From the NCBI GenBank assembly GCA_016192455.1, contig JACPUC010000021.1:35630-99629 (forward strand): a stretch of DNA of 64,000 nt. Reading direction: 5' to 3'. The DNA comes from Candidatus Tectimicrobiota bacterium. Its GTDB lineage: Bacteria; JACPUC01. The position numbers were made by a program, and so were the translations under genes. Shown here piece after piece: positions 56,306 through 64,000 of this stretch. The notes beneath the pieces are model-generated. The model saw nothing but the letters and a program-made list of their open reading frames with translations. It did no database searches and was not told where the DNA came from. The number at the start of each line of letters is the position of its first letter. Positions within the stretch are counted from its first letter, which is position 1.

Positions 56306-57184
56306 TCAGCGAACGCCCCCGCCGCCTTCCATCCTCCCCACCAGCGCCGCCAGTTCTTTCCGCATCTGCTCTTCCGGCAGGTTCACGCGCTGCCCGTGGC
56401 CAGGCAGGACCCAGGCGAACGAGTAGTCCAGCAGGCGGGCCATTGATCTTTTCTGTTCCGGCCAGGAGTGCCAGCAGACGCGGCGCGAGGCGTGCAGGCG
56501 CTGGGCGTCGCGGTCCCAGGAGAGGTGGTCGCCGGTGAAGAGGAAGCGGTTGCGGTAGAGGAGGACGCAATGGCCGCGGGTGTGGCCGGGGGTGGGGATG
56601 ATGGTGAAATCGGCGGCGAGGTGGACCGGATCGGCGCCGTCGAGGACGATCTCGGCATCGGGCTGGGCGGCTAGCTCGTGGCGGTGGATGATGCGCTGGC
56701 TGCCGAAGCGCGTGGCGTAGCGGTCGGAGTCGGCCACGTCGTCGCGGTGGGTCAGGAAGAGGTAGCGGAGGCCGCCGAGCTCCTCGAAGCGGCGCACCAG
56801 GTGCTTGACGTAGCGGGGTGAATCGATCAGCCAGTTTCCGGCGGGATGCTGCACGACGTAGCTGTTGCCGCCGTAGGAATCGGCGGAGTTGAAGCCGGCG
56901 TAGGAGACCTCCGCCTCCAGGAGGAGGGGGAAGTCCCGCATCGTCTGCTTGGCGCCGTTGGCGCCGATGGTGCCGATGGAGCCGGTGGGGCAGGAGAGGA
57001 GGGCGTGCAGGGCGCGGCGCGTCTGCGCTTCGGTGCTGGGCTGCGCCGCGACGTAGGAGCTGTCGCGGGCCTCGCCGAAGGTTTCCGGCGCGAGCTGGCG
57101 GCAGGCGTCGCAGTCGATGCAGGTGGAATCGACGAAAAACGCGCCGGCCGCGTTGAGGGCCAGACGCTTGCTCGGGTCGGCCAT
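56306..57184 (-). CDS. Ferredoxin-fused metallo-beta-lactamase-fold protein
   Basis: 292 residues. The N-terminal ~75 residues form a [4Fe-4S] ferredoxin-like segment (CIDCDAC then a distal CPTG cysteine). The rest is an MBL fold: LFLTHRDDVADSDRY in place of the HxHxDH motif, then TPGHTRGHCVLL, LFTGDHLSWDRDAQR and VLPGHGQRV. The THRDDVAD form is typical of the ferredoxin-MBL proteins of cyanobacteria and plants, where a His usually follows; here Ser does. It may be a redox-linked hydrolase or oxygen/NO-type reductase relative; activity unknown. It lies 85 bp downstream of nfnB on the same strand. Confidence 0.85.
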   Translation of the reverse strand: MADPSKRLALNAAGAFFVDSTCIDCDACRQLAPETFGEARDSSYVAAQPSTEAQTRRALHALLSCPTGSIGTIGANGAKQTMRDFPLLLEAEVSYAGFNSADSYGGNSYVVQHPAGNWLIDSPRYVKHLVRRFEELGGLRYLFLTHRDDVADSDRYATRFGSQRIIHRHELAAQPDAEIVLDGADPVHLAADFTIIPTPGHTRGHCVLLYRNRFLFTGDHLSWDRDAQRLHASRRVCWHSWPEQKRSMARLLDYSFAWVLPGHGQRVNLPEEQMRKELAALVGRMEGGGGVR

Positions 57185-57269
57185 GCTGCCTCACGGGGCG
57201 CGCGCCGCCCCTCTGCACTCCTCCGCCACTTCGACGGCGCCGCCAAGCCGCCTTCGGGAGCCTCCCCCC

Positions 57270-58688
57270 TCAGCGGTTCGTGAGGTACTCTTGGATGCTG
57301 CGGGCGGCGATCTTCCCTTGCCCCATGGCCAGGATGACCGTCGCTCCGCCGGTGATGATGTCGCCGCCGGCGAAGACGCCGGGCTTCGAGGTCTGCCCGG
57401 TCTTCGTATCCACCTTGATGATGCCCTCTTTCGTCGTGATGATGTCCGGGCTGGTCTCGGCGATGATGGGGTTGACGTTGAAGCCGAGGGCGAAGATCGC
57501 CACCTGAGCCGGCACCACGTAATTCGAGTCCGCTACCGGCACGGGACGCCGCCGGCCCGACTCGTCCGGCTGCCCCAGCTCCATGCGCTGGAACTCAACG
57601 CCGGTGAGGAACCCGCGTTCGTTGCCCAGGAAGCGCACGGGGGAGGTGAGCCACTCGAAGCCGATGCCCTCCTCGGTGGCGTGGTGCATCTCCTCGACGC
57701 GGCAGGGCGCTTCGGCGGCGGTGCGGCGGTAGTAGATCGTCACCTGCCTCGTGCCCAGCCGCCGGGCGGTGCGCGCCGCGTCCATGGCCGTGTCGCCCGC
57801 GCCGATCACCGCAATACGCTCTCCCCGCACGATCGGCGTGTCGAACTCCGGGAACTTGTTCGCCCCCATGAGGTTGACGCGCGTCAGGAACTCATTCGCC
57901 GAGTACACCCCGTTGAGGTTCTCGCCGGGGATATTGAGGAAACGCGGGTGGCCGGCGCCGGTGCCGATGAAAACGGCGTGGTAGCCCTCCTCCTTGAGGA
58001 GATCGTCGATGCTGTAGAGGCGTCCGATGACGACGTTGCAGCGGAACTCCACGCCGAGCTTTTTCAGGTAGTCGATCTCGTGGTCGATCACCTCGATCGG
58101 CAGGCGGAAGCGCGGGATGCCGTAGACGAGCACCCCGCCGGGGCGGTGCAGGGCTTCGAAGACGGTGACGTCGTGTCCCTTGCGGATCATCTCGCCGGCC
58201 ACCGTCAGCCCCGCCGGGCCCGAGCCGACCACGGCCACGCGGTAGCCGGTCTTCGGCGGCAGCTCCGGCAGCTCGCTGGCGCCGCTGGCGCGCTCATAAT
58301 CGGCCACGAAGCGCTCCACCCGGCCGATCGCCACGGAGGTGTACTTCTTGGTCAATGCGCAGACCGCTTCGCACTGCTCCTCCTGCGGGCAGACGCGCCC
58401 ACAGATGGCGGGGAGGATATTCGTCTCCTTGATCTTCTGCGCCGCCCCAAGGAAATCGCCTTGCTCGACCAGGGCGAGGAAGCCGGGGATGTCGATGCGC
58501 ACCGGACAGCCTTCGATGCAGGTAGGGACGGGGCACTGCAGGCAGCGCTGCGCTTCCAGGATCGCGGTCTCAATGGAGTAGCCCAACGGCACTTCGTCGA
58601 AACTACAGACGCGCTTTTCCGGCTCCTGCTCGGGCATCGGGTTGCGGGAAATCTTCAGGCGTTCTTTCTTGCTCAGTGCAGCAGACAT
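57270..58688 (-). CDS. nfnB: NfnB, GltD-like subunit of electron-bifurcating transhydrogenase
   Basis: 472 residues. N-terminal cysteine motifs CLQCPVPTCIEGC and CGRVCPQEEQCEAVC bind two [4Fe-4S] clusters, followed by VAVVGSGPAGLTVAGEMI (FAD), VFEALHRPGGVLVYGIP and a second Rossmann motif VIGAGDTAMDAART (NADPH). Paired with the FNR-like subunit encoded just upstream, it makes NADH-dependent reduced ferredoxin:NADP+ oxidoreductase (Nfn), which couples ferredoxin and NADH oxidation to NADP+ reduction, or the reverse. Without NfnA it would be called glutamate synthase small subunit. No gltB large subunit is nearby, which favours Nfn. Confidence 0.9.
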   Translation of the reverse strand: MSAALSKKERLKISRNPMPEQEPEKRVCSFDEVPLGYSIETAILEAQRCLQCPVPTCIEGCPVRIDIPGFLALVEQGDFLGAAQKIKETNILPAICGRVCPQEEQCEAVCALTKKYTSVAIGRVERFVADYERASGASELPELPPKTGYRVAVVGSGPAGLTVAGEMIRKGHDVTVFEALHRPGGVLVYGIPRFRLPIEVIDHEIDYLKKLGVEFRCNVVIGRLYSIDDLLKEEGYHAVFIGTGAGHPRFLNIPGENLNGVYSANEFLTRVNLMGANKFPEFDTPIVRGERIAVIGAGDTAMDAARTARRLGTRQVTIYYRRTAAEAPCRVEEMHHATEEGIGFEWLTSPVRFLGNERGFLTGVEFQRMELGQPDESGRRRPVPVADSNYVVPAQVAIFALGFNVNPIIAETSPDIITTKEGIIKVDTKTGQTSKPGVFAGGDIITGGATVILAMGQGKIAARSIQEYLTNR

Positions 58689-58708
58689 TGACCCTCTCCC
58701 GTGACGCC

Positions 58709-59620
58709 TCAGGATTCCTTTGGGGTTGATGACTGGCGCGCCGTGGCGGTTTGTCCCGCAAGCGCCGCCACCTGGCAGGACTCCTCCATCTCCGCCCGCC
58801 GACGTTCCAGCGCCTCGCGCTCTTCAGCCAGGTACATCGCGTTGCGCTGGCGGATCGCTTCGAAATCGACCAGGTGCCCGTCGAAGTCAGGCCCGTGCAC
58901 GCAGGCGAAGCGGGTTTGCCCGCCGACGACGACGCGGCACGAGCCGCACATGCCCGTCCCATCCACCATGATGGTGTTGAGGCTGACGAGGGTTCGGATG
59001 CGGTGCGGCCGCGTCAGCTCGCTCACCGCCTTCATCATCAGCATGGGGCCGACCGCCATGACGAAGTGCACGGGGGCGCGCTCGATGATCTCGCGCAGCA
59101 CATCGGTCACGATCCCCTTGCGGCCGTGGCTGCCGTCATCGGTGGTGACGTAGACCTCATCACAGAGCGCTCTCGTCTCCTCCTCCAGCAGCACAAGGCT
59201 CCGCTGACGGGCGCCAAGGATGGCAATGACGCGATTGCCCGCGTCGCGCAGGGCGGTGGCAATGGGTTGCAGGGCCCCCACGCCGAAGCCGCCGCCGATG
59301 AGCACGCAGGTGCCGTACTCGGCGATCGGCGTGGGCCGGCCGAGTGGCCCCACGACGTCGAGGAAGGCGTCCCCCACGGCGAGATCGTGAATCTCCCCGC
59401 TGGTCTTGCCGACGGCTTGCACCAGGAGGTAGATGAGGCCTTCCTCCATGTCGCTTCCGGCCAGACTGAGCGGCACGCGCTCGCCATGCTCGTGGGTGCG
59501 CACGATGACGAACTGACCGGGACGATACTTGCGAGCAATCTCAGGTGCGCGAACCGCCAGGTGGACGGTCTTGGGGGCGATCTCACGTCGCCTCACCACC
59601 TCGTAACGTGTTTGGATCAT
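58709..59620 (-). CDS. nfnA: NfnA/SudB-like FAD- and [2Fe-2S]-containing subunit
   Basis: 303 residues. An FNR-type FAD domain (RPGQFVIVRTHEHGERVPLSL) is followed by an NAD-binding domain (CVLIGGGFGVGALQPIA) and a DGTGMCGSCRV plus FACVHGPDF cysteine set for the [2Fe-2S] cluster, as in NfnA and SudB. The C-terminus adds a helical tail. It is the NAD(H)-binding half of Nfn. ATG 59620 has GGGGTGA six or seven bases upstream. NfnB follows after 20 bases, so they are one operon with the ferredoxin-MBL gene. Confidence 0.9.
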   Translation of the reverse strand: MIQTRYEVVRRREIAPKTVHLAVRAPEIARKYRPGQFVIVRTHEHGERVPLSLAGSDMEEGLIYLLVQAVGKTSGEIHDLAVGDAFLDVVGPLGRPTPIAEYGTCVLIGGGFGVGALQPIATALRDAGNRVIAILGARQRSLVLLEEETRALCDEVYVTTDDGSHGRKGIVTDVLREIIERAPVHFVMAVGPMLMMKAVSELTRPHRIRTLVSLNTIMVDGTGMCGSCRVVVGGQTRFACVHGPDFDGHLVDFEAIRQRNAMYLAEEREALERRRAEMEESCQVAALAGQTATARQSSTPKES

Positions 59621-60525
59621 GGGCAATCACCCCGTCCTTGACAGAAAGTGCCAGGCGCTCCCGGAAGGTGGTCCCGTGGAAGTGCGCTGGCCGGCGGCAA
59701 CGAAGGGGGACTGGCTTCGCCTCGTGAAATAGTTGCGGCCTGAACGCGCCGCCGCGTCGCAGGCGACCGCAAACGTAGACTGACCCCGCGAGAATCCCGC
59801 CGCGCCTCCTTCTCTCTCCGCGCTCCACCCTTCTCCGTCGAAACTTCCGGCGCAAGCCGAGGAGCTTTAGAACAAAACTACAGCAAAAACTATTCCCTCC
59901 GAGCGCGCCCTCGGGGGGACCCACGCGATTCCTGCGATTCCTCTCCCGACGCCAGCCTCAGCCTGGGGGCGCGACCCGTGCTGTTGGTCGCGTGCCCTCT
60001 TCTGCCCATCCCTAGCATCAGGCCCAGTGCCAACTTGTCTCATCAGAGCCTGTCGGCGCCTCCTTTTTGCGTCACAATAAGCCTCAATATAGAGCGGCTC
60101 CGGAGGGCATGCCAACGGAAATCGTTTCAACTCCCATAATTACAGGAGGCGAGTTAAAAGACCCGACAGACTTGTAACTTACTGAGGCGGCGGGAAATAC
60201 TCCCGAGGCGAGAATTGCGGGCCAGCCTGGGCGCAGGCAGGGCAGGCGCCTCTCTCTGCCGCTCTAGTCAGGCAGGACCCGGGAGAGGGGCGGCGCAGCG
60301 CCCGGCGATGCGGGCCGTCGGGGAGTGGGGGCGAAGAGCGTGGCGGCAAGGAACGTGCCTGGCAGTGCTCTGGAGTCGAGCCGGCAGGTTGACAGGAACA
60401 ACCCGCCTTGCAGCGCGGACGGCGCGACAGGCAGGCGAGGGGAGACGCGCCCCTCGCCCAACCTTACAACGTCACCTGTCAGGGGCAGAACCCAACGCCC
60501 GGCAGTGCGGTTCTGAGCTGCCGTC
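59621..60525. other. Intergenic region upstream of nfnA and downstream of bamA
   Basis: About 900 bases without a supported gene. The segment near 59865-60190 is AT-richer and contains mixed hexamers that could be the nfn promoter. A perfect nine-pair hairpin at 60434-60458 follows the BamA-like gene. Confidence 0.5.
60434..60458. repeat. Perfect 9-bp stem hairpin downstream of bamA
   Basis: GGCGAGGGG (60434-60442) and CCCCTCGCC (60450-60458) with a seven-base loop. It lies about 70 bases past the bamA-like stop on the minus strand. There is no T-run, so it would be a weak or factor-assisted terminator. Confidence 0.55.
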
Positions 60526-61620
60526 CTAGGCCTTGCGCGATGGCATGATCGCCTCGATGAACTCATCGCTCCAGCGGTGGCCTTCCGCCAGCATGCGACG
60601 CATCTTGATGAAGTCCGGCTCGCGCTGGCCCCGGGCCCCCTCGTTGAAAGCTTTGAAGCCGGCCTTTCCCTCGGTCATCATGTTCAGGCTCAGCCAGGCG
60701 CGGTTCGTCTCGCGGTTGCGATCCCAATGCTGCAGCTTGTGCTTGCGCAGTGACTCCACCGTCTTCGTGAGGCAGTCGGGCACCGTCATCATCAGCGCGG
60801 TGCAGTAGCGGTTCACCACTTCATCCAGGCGCGAGAGGTCGTACTGGCAGTGGCTGACGAGCTGCTTCGCTTGCTCGCGCGCCTGCCCCGTTTTCATTTC
60901 GCCGTAGACAATGTTGCCGCTCTCATCGACCCAGCGGTCGGTAACGACGAGCGGGTTCGGGATGTAGGCGCCATCTTTCTTCAGCACCGGCGCCACCTCG
61001 GAGAGGAGCCCCAGCCGCTTTGCCTTGTGGGCGCTCCAGAGCTCGCAGATGGTGTTGCTGAACATGGCGTTCTCGACGCCCACGTAGAGGGGGAGGAAAT
61101 CGGTGGCGCCGCCGTCCGGCGCCGAGCCGTGCTTCGGGCCGGCCTGGCCGAAGAGCGCCATGTCGCTGGCGACGGAAAGGTCGCAGGCCATGCCGATCTC
61201 CTGGCCGCCGGCCACGCGCAGGCCGTTGACGCGGCAGATGACCGGTTTGTCGCACTGCAGGATGGAGGTCACCATGTCGTTGAAGAGGCGCATGTACTGC
61301 CGGTACTCATGCGGCTGGCCGGCGTAGTACTCGGCGTACTCCTTCGTGTTCCCTCCCGTGCAGAACGCTTGATGCCCCACCGCCGAGAAGACCGCCGCCA
61401 CCACGTCGCGCGCGTTCGAGGCCCGGCGGAAGGAGAGGATGATCTCCTTCACCGCCTGGGTGGTGTAGGAGTTGAGCTGGGACGGATTGTTGATCATGAT
61501 CCAGGCGTTGGACAAGCCGTCCACCGGCTTGCCCTGCGCATCGAGACACGGCTTCAACTCGTAGATCACTTCAGCGTTCTTGTACTCCGGCACCAGGTTG
61601 TGGTCCACGAAAGTCGTCAT
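60526..61620 (-). CDS. bamA: 6-oxocyclohex-1-ene-1-carbonyl-CoA hydrolase (BamA/Oah)
   Basis: 364 residues of the crotonase superfamily with BamA-specific blocks: PVDGLSNAWIMINNPSQ, NSYTTQAVKEIILSFRRASNA, FCTGGNTKEYAEYYAGQP, YRQYMRLFNDMVTSI, VAGGQEIGMACDLSVASD, FGQAGPKHGSAPDGGATDFL and NRAWLSLNMMTEGKAGF. BamA hydrates and cleaves the ring of 6-oxocyclohexene-carbonyl-CoA in the central anaerobic benzoyl-CoA pathway. Family length is about 375. No benzoyl-CoA reductase, dienoyl-CoA hydratase or dehydrogenase genes are in the window, so the copy is isolated here. ATG 61620 is preferred; GTG 61632 is possible. The family call is strong; role in aromatics is inferred. Confidence 0.88.
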   Translation of the reverse strand: MTTFVDHNLVPEYKNAEVIYELKPCLDAQGKPVDGLSNAWIMINNPSQLNSYTTQAVKEIILSFRRASNARDVVAAVFSAVGHQAFCTGGNTKEYAEYYAGQPHEYRQYMRLFNDMVTSILQCDKPVICRVNGLRVAGGQEIGMACDLSVASDMALFGQAGPKHGSAPDGGATDFLPLYVGVENAMFSNTICELWSAHKAKRLGLLSEVAPVLKKDGAYIPNPLVVTDRWVDESGNIVYGEMKTGQAREQAKQLVSHCQYDLSRLDEVVNRYCTALMMTVPDCLTKTVESLRKHKLQHWDRNRETNRAWLSLNMMTEGKAGFKAFNEGARGQREPDFIKMRRMLAEGHRWSDEFIEAIMPSRKA

Positions 61621-61965
61621 AGCGCTCTCCACTCTTCTGAGATGACAGTTCCTCGCTTACGGGGGCGCGCTCGACGGCGCCACGGACCCGCCGCATGGCC
61701 CGGGAAACGGGCGCACTCTACCTCTTTCCTGCAGGCCCTTCCTGATCTCCAGGCGGTCGTTCGAAGGTCGTGCGTGGAACGCGCTGGGCGCCCCTCCGGC
61801 GGCCACCCGCCGCGCGGCGCCTTCGCTGCCACGAGGGGAGAACAGAGGGTTGGCGCATGGCTCCGCGGGGTATGACGCCGGCCTCGGGGATCGAGCGCGG
61901 CGACCCCTCCGCGAGCAACCGCGGCGTGAGCTTTCGCGTTTACTCCAGGGTAATGTACGGTCGGG

Positions 61966-61993
61966 GGTATCAAATTTCAAAGCCCTCCGTCAA
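61966..61993 (-). promoter_or_regulatory. Candidate promoter upstream of bamA
   Basis: TTGACG (61993-61988), a 16-base spacer and GATACC (61971-61966) on the minus strand, in an AT-rich island. Just upstream two GGGAACG words three bases apart flank the -35 side and could be an activator site. It lies 340 bases before the gene. Confidence 0.35.
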
Positions 61994-62060
61994 TTTTTCC
62001 CACCGTTCCCGAACGTTCCCCGGTGAGCATCCCTGCTGATCGCACTGGCCTGGGGTTGCC

Positions 62061-62095
62061 GGTGGCGCCTGTCTGCCGAACAAGCAGGCGCCACC
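62061..62095. repeat. Perfect 11-bp inverted repeat (hairpin)
   Basis: GGTGGCGCCTG (62061-62071) and CAGGCGCCACC (62085-62095) with a 13-base loop. It lies about 120 bases beyond the TenA-like stop on the minus strand. The word GGCGCCTGTCTGC recurs near 63970 at the right end of the window. Confidence 0.65.
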
Positions 62096-62217
62096 CTCCC
62101 AGGGGCAAGGATGGCAGGGGGGGAGCGCGTCGCCTGAGCACTTGACCCTCAGCAGCCGAAAGGCCGCGGGCGGGGTGCGCCCGCTTCGCGTTCCTCGGCT
62201 TTATCCCCCCGGACTGC

Positions 62218-62883
62218 TCACCGCGATGCCTCCCAGAGCGTCTCCCAGAACATCAGCTCGTAGTCTTGCAGGAGGCGGACGGCGCGCTTGACGAGGCGTG
62301 CGCTGACGCCGCGGGCGAGAGCCGCCTCGATAATGGTCGCGGCGGTGTCGGCGAGGCCGGGGGCCGGCGCGGCGAAGAGCTCGAAGAAGCGCACCTGCGC
62401 GGTGGTCATGCCGTAGCGGCTTCGCAGCGCCGCGCCTATCCTGCCGCAGTTCTCCCCCCAGGCGGGGAAGTTGACCGCGAAGGCGGCGGCCACCTGCGCA
62501 TCCTCGCCGTAGTGGGCCAGCCACGCCATGTAGGCGCCGTAGGCGTGCGCCCCGGCCAGCGGCTCGTGCGCCTCAAGGTCCTCCTGCGTCATCTCCAGAG
62601 CGGCGGCGAGTGGCAGCAGCGCCTCCAGGGCGGCCTGCTCCGCCTGCACCCCGCCCAGGAAGAGCGGCCCGCTCACCCTGCCCCAGAAGCGCGACACGAG
62701 GTGCCCCATGCCGCGCAAGTCCCCGCTGATGATGTGAAACTGCTCGCCGGCGAAGAGGCGCAGCCGCGGGCGCGCGATACGCCCCTCCTCCAGCGCCGCC
62801 ACGTACGGGTGGCGGCGGAGTTTCGCCTCGGTTTCCGCCAGCTCCTCACGGCATGCGGCAAAGATCGCGTCGGCGTTGGTCAT
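62218..62883 (-). CDS. TenA/PqqC-like helical protein
   Basis: 221 residues, all-helical haem-oxygenase-like fold of the TenA/thiaminase II/PqqC group: HPYVAALEEGRIARPRLRLFAGEQFHIISGDL, PLAGAHAYGAYMAWLAHYG and FFELFAAPAPGLADTAATII. TenA proteins hydrolyse thiamine degradation products; related members act in oxygen-dependent ring formation (PqqC) or decarboxylation. The catalytic Cys of thiaminase II is not evident, so the PqqC-like branch is possible. It is divergent from the flavin reductase, 241 bp apart. Confidence 0.75.
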   Translation of the reverse strand: MTNADAIFAACREELAETEAKLRRHPYVAALEEGRIARPRLRLFAGEQFHIISGDLRGMGHLVSRFWGRVSGPLFLGGVQAEQAALEALLPLAAALEMTQEDLEAHEPLAGAHAYGAYMAWLAHYGEDAQVAAAFAVNFPAWGENCGRIGAALRSRYGMTTAQVRFFELFAAPAPGLADTAATIIEAALARGVSARLVKRAVRLLQDYELMFWETLWEASR

Positions 62884-63034
62884 GGCGTGGTCCTTTCCCT
62901 TGCTCCCTGCATCTCACTTGGTTGCGTGCTGCGTGCGCCCAGGCAGGAGAGGCATGGTTCCCTGAGACGATCCTTCCGGCAATGGAGGCTCCGAAGATTA
63001 GCACCGAAGCTCCCCGCCGACACTTAATTCCCCA

Positions 63035-63082
63035 GAATTGGCCGGAATTGGATTGTCGGCACGCAGATGCTATCCTAGCATC
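63035..63082 (+). promoter_or_regulatory. Promoter with operator-like palindrome for the flavin reductase
   Basis: TTGGAT (63048-63053), a 17-base spacer and TATCCT (63071-63076) lie about 50 bases before the start codon. The -10 sits inside a perfect inverted repeat, GATGCTA-TCC-TAGCATC (63066-63082). Two GAATTGG words ten bases apart (63035-63041, 63045-63051) overlap the -35. Confidence 0.55.
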
Positions 63083-63124
63083 GATGTCACCCACTTCAGC
63101 ATTTCAGGGATGGAGGACGGGCCC

Positions 63125-63784
63125 ATGCAGATCATCCCCAGCGAGCATCGCCGCGATGAAATCTATAAACTGCTTACAGGCTGCGTGGTGCCGCGCCCCA
63201 TCGCCTTTGTCAGCTCCCTGTCGCCGGCGGGGGTGCTGAACCTGGCGCCCTTCAGCTTCTTCAGCGTGGCCTGTCCCTATCCGCCCATCCTCTGCTTCTC
63301 ACCGGGGCGGCGGCCCGACGGGCGGAAGAAGGACAGCGTGGTGAACGCCGAGACGACGGGCGAGTTCGTCATCAACGTGGTGACCGCGCAGATGGCCGAA
63401 GGCATGAACGCCACCGCCTTCGACTTCGAGCCTGAGGTGGACGAGTTCGCCATCAGCGGCTTCACGCCAGTGGCGTCCGATCTCGTCAAGCCGCCGCGGG
63501 TGGCCGAGTCGCCGATCCAGATGGAGTGCCGCACCGAGCGCATCCTGGAGTTTGGCAATGGCCACCACTACGTCGTCTTTGGCGAGGTGCTTAAGTTCCA
63601 CCTTAACGAGGCCATCCTCGACGACGGCGGCCAGATCAACGTGGCGGCGGTGCACCCCATCGGCCGCCTCAATCGCGCTTTTTATTGCCGCACGGACGAC
63701 CAGTTCAAGCTGGCGCGGCCGCTCCAGCCGGGGACGGTCCCGAAGCTGGAGGAGGTGAGGTCGGTGCTGCGGGCGGGCGCCTAG
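63125..63784 (+). CDS. Flavin reductase-like FMN-binding protein
   Basis: 219 residues with the flavin-reductase domain: YKLLTGCVVPRPIAFVSSLSPAGVLNLAPFSFFS, PPILCFSPGRR, KDSVVNAETTGEFVINVVT and HYVVFGEVLKFHL. Members bind FMN and reduce it for monooxygenases or act as flavoproteins themselves. ATG 63125 is preceded by GGAGG at eight bases. The two LLM-type proteins in the window are potential clients, though they are far away. It sits next to a promoter with a palindromic operator-like site. Confidence 0.88.
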   Translation: MQIIPSEHRRDEIYKLLTGCVVPRPIAFVSSLSPAGVLNLAPFSFFSVACPYPPILCFSPGRRPDGRKKDSVVNAETTGEFVINVVTAQMAEGMNATAFDFEPEVDEFAISGFTPVASDLVKPPRVAESPIQMECRTERILEFGNGHHYVVFGEVLKFHLNEAILDDGGQINVAAVHPIGRLNRAFYCRTDDQFKLARPLQPGTVPKLEEVRSVLRAGA

Positions 63785-64000
63785 CTGGGCCAACGAGGCG
63801 TCTACCCCGCGGCGCAGCCGCTTTTCAGGTTGATCTTTCAGGGGAGGGATGGGAGTGCTCCTAGGAGCCTGTCGGGGTAATGGTTACCGGCAGGGGTGAT
63901 AGGTCAGGGTGCGGGGTCGTCGTCCTGGTGCGTCGGGTTCAGGAAGCTGGACGACGCCTGCCTGCCCGCAGGCGCCTGTCTGCGTCAACGCCCAGGCAGA
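63785..64000. other. Right-hand end, no gene visible
   Basis: 216 bases without coding signal. It contains the palindrome GCTCCTAGGAGC near 63856 and a hairpin-like GCCTGC/GCAGGC near 63960, where part of the 62061 repeat word recurs. A gene may begin beyond the edge. Confidence 0.4.

Larger units (their letters stand above)
61621..62217. other. Intergenic region upstream of bamA
   Basis: About 600 bases. It carries a promoter-like pair (61966-61993) with nearby GGGAACG repeats and a long hairpin (62061-62095); the rest is GC-rich and featureless. Confidence 0.5.

Noticed and set aside
59636..59653. Possible sigma54 promoter before nfnA (TGGCAC)
   Set aside because: The -24 half matches, but the -12 region reads GTCAA rather than TTGCA, so the pair fails.
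59867..60130. 87-residue minus-strand frame upstream of nfnA
   Set aside because: It has no ribosome-binding site at a usable distance, no recognisable fold, and charged low-complexity composition, in a region otherwise lacking coding signal.
60123..60162. GTTTCAACTCCC sequence resembling the start of a CRISPR repeat
   Set aside because: Only the first seven bases match common repeats; it has a weak CTCC/GGAG stem, no second copy and no repeat-like end. Far weaker than the element at 35723-35754.
63780..64000. Edge of an insertion sequence at the right end
   Set aside because: Short palindromes and a repeated word are present, but no terminal inverted repeat pair, target duplication or transposase is visible.

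Overview
The window is about 64 kb of GC-rich bacterial chromosome (roughly two-thirds GC by eye). It has no transposase, integrase, phage or plasmid genes. Several features suggest an environmental lineage with flexible anaerobic/aerobic metabolism, such as Methylomirabilota/Rokubacteria, Tectomicrobia or a related 'deltaproteobacterial' group. These are the thrS-infC-rpmI-rplT-pheS-pheT-zapA-rny-ymdB order, a tig-clpP-clpX block, orphan NMT1-type solute-binding proteins, LLM flavin oxidoreductases, a homocysteine methyltransferase/MTHFR fusion, NfnAB and a BamA-type ring-opening hydrolase. The taxonomic call is an inference from gene content only.

1-6.6 kb: a respiratory operon of the complex iron-sulfur molybdoenzyme type: multiheme cytochrome c (cut by the window edge), Tat-exported molybdopterin oxidoreductase, four-cluster ferredoxin, NrfD membrane subunit, a two-helix protein and a tetraheme cytochrome c, closed by a hairpin terminator. 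6.6-7.6 kb is an AT-richer non-coding stretch. 7.6-21.3 kb holds a PqqD-like protein, an OsmC protein, a degenerate sigma54-activator-like regulator, an LLM oxidoreductase, a TolB-like propeller overlapping an M28/PDZ peptidase, an orphan solute-binding protein, lipA divergent from a DHA2 exporter, a DegP-type protease and a membrane hydrolase-like protein.

21.7-27.2 kb: methionine/one-carbon block, with metH facing the Hcy-methyltransferase/MTHFR fusion. 27.6-34.8 kb: an atypical methyltransferase, two tandem paralogous solute-binding proteins, a NUDIX hydrolase, an LLM oxidoreductase, an ICL/PEP-mutase family lyase and a HEAT/TPR protein.

34.9-51.1 kb, all on the minus strand: a VIT/CCC1 transporter with a solitary type I-C-like CRISPR repeat just before its start codon, ymdB, rny, a probable 6S RNA, zapA, a ZapB-like coiled coil, pheT, pheS, rplT, rpmI, infC (apparently starting at ATC inside the 3' end of thrS), thrS, tRNA-Val(GAC), clpX, clpP and tig. 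This is the housekeeping core of translation, RNA decay, division and proteostasis.

51.1-64 kb: a composite palindromic repeat region, small hypothetical proteins, glutamate formiminotransferase, a methyltransferase, a DUF362 protein bracketed by two copies of a palindromic repeat, a ferredoxin-fused metallo-beta-lactamase protein downstream of nfnAB (electron-bifurcating transhydrogenase), an orphan BamA (central anaerobic benzoyl-CoA pathway), a TenA/PqqC-like protein and a flavin reductase behind a promoter with an operator-like palindrome. The observations most worth a second look are the solitary CRISPR repeat, the infC ATC start, the 6S RNA, the Qrc/ACIII-like operon with an apparently intact molybdenum site, and the palindromic repeats.
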